From assembly GCA_017481925.1 (NCBI GenBank), contig JAFUOK010000039.1, forward strand, positions 1 through 33,096: a DNA stretch of 33,096 nt, read 5' to 3'. The translations under genes were made by a program, and so were the position numbers. Below are positions 30,011 through 33,096 of the stretch, in pieces. Below the pieces are notes generated by a model that saw only the letters and a list, made by a program, of their open reading frames with translations, did not search any database and was not told the DNA's origin. Within the stretch, counting starts at the first letter, position 1; the number at the start of each line of letters is the position of its first letter. This stretch comes from Alistipes sp. GTDB taxonomy: Bacteria > Bacteroidota > Bacteroidia > Bacteroidales > Rikenellaceae.

Positions 30011-31294
30011 TTACTTCACCTGCACGGGGGAATTGACGGTCGAAACGTAGCCCGTGCCATCCTTGACATAGGCATAGACACGATAGTTACCAGCCTCCGA
30101 AATCTTTATCTCGGCCGTAGGAGCAGTGGTAGTGAAGACCTCGCCATAACGCTCGGGGCGTGGCTCATACGAACCGCCAAAACCCAACACCGTAGCCTCG
30201 TGCAGCACCTCCCAAATATAGGTCAGATTCTCCTGCTCACGATCCGTGGCCGCGACATCCACTTTGAAGGCCTTGCCCGCCTCTACGGTAGGGCTCTCCA
30301 CGGGCGCCTTGCCGTCAATCTTAATGCCCGTAACTACGGGTGCGGTCTGAGTAGGCTCTGTGCCACTCCACACACGCTGCATAGCCTCCACCATAGGTGT
30401 CTTCTCGCCATCGAGGGGCAGACCCTCCACCTCACGCTCGACGAACATGCTGAACCACGTTGGCGTGCGCTCCTCCTTCTGTCCCCAGAGGAATACGAAC
30501 GAGCCGATGCAACGCTCATCGCCCAGCACAGCGCCATTGTAGCGGCTCTCATATACCTGACGCTTCTCCTCGCTGGTCTGCTCGATTGAGGCCTCCCACG
30601 TGGTCTTGTCGGTCTCCCACCAACCCGTAGGACCCCACTCGGTAATCATATAAGGGCCTTCGTAATCGGACTCGGCAACCATATCCTTCACCTCGAGGAT
30701 AGGGCCATAACTATTGATTCCCACAACGTCGAGCGACGGCGCATAGCGTGCGATAGAGTCCAGCGCACTCTTGTCGTGCGAGATGACGGTAGATACCAAC
30801 TGACGTGGTGCAATCTCCTTGATGGCCACGGCCAACTCCTCGATAAAGCCCCACACGGCTGCACCGTTAGCACCACTCAACTGCACCTCGTTACCGATGC
30901 CCCAACAGAAGATATTGGGATCGTCCTTGAAGGTGGTAGCCAACTCACGGCACTGCTCGAGCGTCTTTGCCTTCCACTCCTCATCGACATACTTCTCGCC
31001 ATCCTTCGGCAACGATATGCCCTGCATCACACGCATACCATTCTCGGCCGCCAAAGCCGATGTGCGCTTCACGCTCTCGATGTTTCCGCCCCACGTGCGG
31101 CAGGCATTGGCACTTGCCGATGAGGCCACTTCCAGGCGATTGGTGCCACCCACACCCTTGATGAACGTAGGCTCGCCATCAATACGCAGCTCGAAACCTG
31201 CGCCTCGTTTCGTAATCACAGCACCCTGCTCAGGCGCACAAGCCACAACGCCCATTAAAGTAACAGCAACAAAAAAGGTATTTATAAATTTCAT
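30011..31294 (-). CDS. Lipoprotein glycoside hydrolase with (beta/alpha)8 barrel
   Basis: This 427-residue protein has a lipoprotein signal (MKFINTFFVAVTLMGVVAC, lipid Cys19). The barrel resembles the TIM-barrel domain of GH2/GH5-type clan A enzymes. Likely acid/base is Glu136 in CWGIGNEV, and the nucleophile is Glu219 in MITEWGPTGWW, both at the ends of the expected strands 4 and 7. The C-terminal region (about 315-427) is an Ig/PKD-like beta domain. Substrate is unknown; a surface or periplasmic beta-glucanase-like role is possible. It stands alone, with no SusC/D nearby. A hairpin terminator of the neighbouring lipoprotein lies upstream. Confidence 0.78.
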   Translation of the reverse strand: MKFINTFFVAVTLMGVVACAPEQGAVITKRGAGFELRIDGEPTFIKGVGGTNRLEVASSASANACRTWGGNIESVKRTSALAAENGMRVMQGISLPKDGEKYVDEEWKAKTLEQCRELATTFKDDPNIFCWGIGNEVQLSGANGAAVWGFIEELAVAIKEIAPRQLVSTVISHDKSALDSIARYAPSLDVVGINSYGPILEVKDMVAESDYEGPYMITEWGPTGWWETDKTTWEASIEQTSEEKRQVYESRYNGAVLGDERCIGSFVFLWGQKEERTPTWFSMFVEREVEGLPLDGEKTPMVEAMQRVWSGTEPTQTAPVVTGIKIDGKAPVESPTVEAGKAFKVDVAATDREQENLTYIWEVLHEATVLGFGGSYEPRPERYGEVFTTTAPTAEIKISEAGNYRVYAYVKDGTGYVSTVNSPVQVK

Positions 31295-31339
31295 AATTAC
31301 ATAGAATTTAGTTAGTTCTAATTACAATTATACAAAAAA

Positions 31340-31363
31340 GAGCAGAATATCAACATCCTGCTC
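31340..31363 (-). terminator. Intrinsic terminator of the LRR lipoprotein
   Basis: GAGCAGAAT (31340-31348) pairs with the region 31355-31363 ending CTGCTC. In leftward RNA it is followed by CTTTTTTGTATAA. It lies 18 bp after the stop. Confidence 0.78.
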
Positions 31364-31381
31364 AGTGTTATATAAATTGTA

Positions 31382-32176
31382 TTATTCAAAGTTATACCCT
31401 TGTATATAATATGAATAATGCGACCACCCCGCAGCTTTTCTATATGCTGCCACACTCTCCATTGGAACGTATATCGTACATCCGATAGGCACATATGGGG
31501 GATAATAGCCAGAATCATACTTATCCAAGAAATAACGGTAATTCGTTTTCATACCATCTGGCATTTCTACAGCTGGAGGTGTTGCTGGAGGTGTCAAAGC
31601 CTTACAATATATCTCACGAAGATTGGTCATATTATAAAAACTACCCACAGTCTCAGTTGTAGCAGGCATTACTATGCTCTCAAGAATATCTTCTCCTTGA
31701 TAACCGACAGTTGTAACTGGATGATCGAAAGTTAAAACACCTTGACCATTTTCATACACGTTTGTATATGTATTTGTAGCGCCCCAGTTAATCTTTTTAT
31801 CATTTATCGTGGTATAATATATCTTGTAAGTTTCATCTACCACATACTTCTTAAAAGTAAGAACAGTACCATCATCCAATGTGATATACACCAAATCACC
31901 ATCGACATCTACTCCTGTAATAGGAGAACTTTCATTCTTTATTTGATCAATTGTGATCGTTGAGTTATTAGAAAAGGTAATGGTAATGCTTTCTTCAGTT
32001 TCGGTAATACCAACTATCGTTAGATTATTGGCAGAAGCTTTGAGCAATGCCTCAATAGCGCTAATACGCTCCTCGAGTCCATTTATCTTCTGTCGTAATT
32101 CTGTATCATCATACTTATCACACGATGATATAACTACTACTGACAAAAGTGCAAAAATAGTTAATAGCCTTTTCAT
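31382..32176 (-). CDS. DUF4988/BspA-like surface lipoprotein
   Basis: This 264-residue protein has a lipoprotein signal (MKRLLTIFALLSVVVISSC, lipid Cys19). A short coiled coil (about 25-46, DDTELRQKINGLEERISAIE) follows and is typical of the DUF4988 N-terminal stalk. Beta-rich repeats follow (NSTITIDQI, GDLVYITLDDGTVLTF). The C-terminus has a BspA-type leucine-rich repeat (SIVMPATTETVGSFYNMTNL) and the closing CTIYVPMESVAAYRKAAGW. These proteins are surface exposed; some bind host or matrix proteins, but this one's ligand is unknown. Like the fimbrillin-like gene it is AT-rich. It lies 30 bp behind hom with no terminator or clear promoter between, so it may be co-transcribed. Confidence 0.75.
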   Translation of the reverse strand: MKRLLTIFALLSVVVISSCDKYDDTELRQKINGLEERISAIEALLKASANNLTIVGITETEESITITFSNNSTITIDQIKNESSPITGVDVDGDLVYITLDDGTVLTFKKYVVDETYKIYYTTINDKKINWGATNTYTNVYENGQGVLTFDHPVTTVGYQGEDILESIVMPATTETVGSFYNMTNLREIYCKALTPPATPPAVEMPDGMKTNYRYFLDKYDSGYYPPYVPIGCTIYVPMESVAAYRKAAGWSHYSYYIQGYNFE

Positions 32177-32206
32177 AGGATAGATTATTGATACATGATA
32201 TAAAAA

Positions 32207-33096
32207 TTAGTCGTTAGGGTAGGCGGCAATAAATACATTGCGGCGACGCAACTCGTCCTGAATCTTATGCAACTCGCGCAACGACACCTTACCAACAACA
32301 TACTTGAAGTCGTCCGAAATATAGTTCTCGCTAACGCTCTCAAACTTGATAAGGTCGAGGTCGGCGTAATCCAGATAGCGGTAATATACGCGGAACGAGT
32401 GGTCGGTAGTATAGCGGGGCAGCTGCGAGTCGTTACGCTTCTTATACTCGTACTTATAGTCGTACAGACAAGCCGTAATATCGCTCAATACGGCCGAACC
32501 CGTGGGGTAGGCACCCGCACCACGACCAAACATAAACTGCTTGTCGTAGAACAGACCCTTGATAACCACGCCATTGAACTCATCCTCGACGCTATAGATG
32601 TATTTATTACGTGAGATAAGCTGAGGCATAACACTCATAATGAGTTTGTTATCAATCTTCTCAACATGTGCTACAAGCTTAAAGCGGCGCTCCTTCTCGT
32701 TGGCAAAGCGAATATCGTCGTCGTTCATATTCGAGATACCGAACGTGAAAATATCCTGCGGCGGAACGTACAGACCAAAGGCGTGGATTGTGATGATGAT
32801 AAGCTTGAAGAGCGAATCCCAGCCATCGATATCGAGCGTAGGGTTGCTCTCGGCAAAGCCCAGATCCTGCGCCAGCTTCAGGGCATCGGCATACGACATC
32901 TTCTCGTTGAAAATCTTCGAGAGGATGAAGTTCGATGAACCATTCAAGATACCCTTCACCGAGGTCAAGAGGTCGTTATCGTAGTACTCCTCGAGGTTAC
33001 GGATTACGGGGATACTACCGCACGCCGAGGCATCATACAAAAGAGCCACGTTATAGCGTGCCTGCAACTCGATAAGTTCCTCGATGTGGTGCGCCA
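32207..33096 (-). CDS. hom: Homoserine dehydrogenase, 3' part (runs off the window)
   Basis: The last 295 residues of homoserine dehydrogenase are visible; the frame stays open to base 33096, so the N-terminal NAD(P)-binding fold or a possible aspartokinase fusion lies outside. The enzyme reduces aspartate semialdehyde to homoserine for threonine and methionine synthesis. Visible are the catalytic-domain motifs CGSIPVIRNLEEYY, GILNGSSNFILSK, DLGFAESNPTLDIDG and the active Lys region WDSLFKL. GRGAGAYPTGSAVLSDI and a C-terminal ACT-like tail then follow. This is the monofunctional type layout at its C-terminus. A TTG at 33067 is not a real start, because the frame continues upstream with matching residues. 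Confidence 0.9.
   Translation of the reverse strand, partial: AHHIEELIELQARYNVALLYDASACGSIPVIRNLEEYYDNDLLTSVKGILNGSSNFILSKIFNEKMSYADALKLAQDLGFAESNPTLDIDGWDSLFKLIIITIHAFGLYVPPQDIFTFGISNMNDDDIRFANEKERRFKLVAHVEKIDNKLIMSVMPQLISRNKYIYSVEDEFNGVVIKGLFYDKQFMFGRGAGAYPTGSAVLSDITACLYDYKYEYKKRNDSQLPRYTTDHSFRVYYRYLDYADLDLIKFESVSENYISDDFKYVVGKVSLRELHKIQDELRRRNVFIAAYPND

Noticed and set aside
1-33096. Defence system, prophage, integrative element or CRISPR
   Set aside because: No integrase, transposase, relaxase, phage gene, nuclease-helicase set or regularly spaced repeats were seen; most of the window is housekeeping or envelope genes.

Overview
The window looks like chromosomal DNA of a gut Bacteroidales species, most likely Alistipes or another member of the Rikenellaceae. 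The evidence is the Bacteroidetes-type promoters (TAnnTTTG at -7, sometimes TTTG about 20 bp upstream), fimbrillin-like and BspA-like lipoproteins, a Porin_10-type putative porin, DUF4923 proteins, a GH140-like enzyme and a threonine-synthase relative of the cysteate synthase type. I see no tRNA, rRNA, CRISPR array, integrase, transposase or phage gene. The genus is an inference from gene content.

Layout. At 1-4510, two convergent, nearly identical 3' ends of a fimbrillin-like lipoprotein gene flank an SGNH hydrolase gene and a cysteate synthase-like/manA pair. The complete lipoprotein gene (minus strand) follows a 42-codon gene. That small gene in turn lies behind a roughly 310-nt leader containing a strong intrinsic terminator. 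At 4955-11848, a six-gene minus-strand operon encodes an OPT oligopeptide transporter, peptidase T, a flavin reductase, NAD synthetase and two DUF4923 proteins. Its NAD synthetase lacks the glutaminase catalytic cysteine. At 12047-16826, manC diverges from a pssA / putative porin / lytic transglycosylase operon.

At 16880-24514 are housekeeping and catabolic genes: an acyl-CoA synthetase, queG, a GH140-like hydrolase, prs, engB and an orphan araB. At 24687-28592, a redox operon encodes a NapH-NapG-like fused membrane iron-sulfur protein, a Tat-exported iron-sulfur aldo/keto reductase, a DUF1893 protein and an unknown lipoprotein. An exported Fe-type superoxide dismutase and an ECF transporter S component follow. 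At 30011-33096 are a lipoprotein glycoside hydrolase, a DUF4988/BspA-like lipoprotein and the 3' part of homoserine dehydrogenase, which runs off the right edge.

The strongest candidates for undescribed biology are four. First, the NapHG-fusion/Tat aldo-keto reductase operon, which looks like a quinol-to-periplasm electron route to a carbonyl reductase. Second, the attenuator-like leader RNA upstream of the small peptide and fimbrillin genes. Third, the inverted repeats around the 3.2-kb cysteate synthase segment. Fourth, the glutaminase-dead NAD synthetase within a peptide-utilisation operon.
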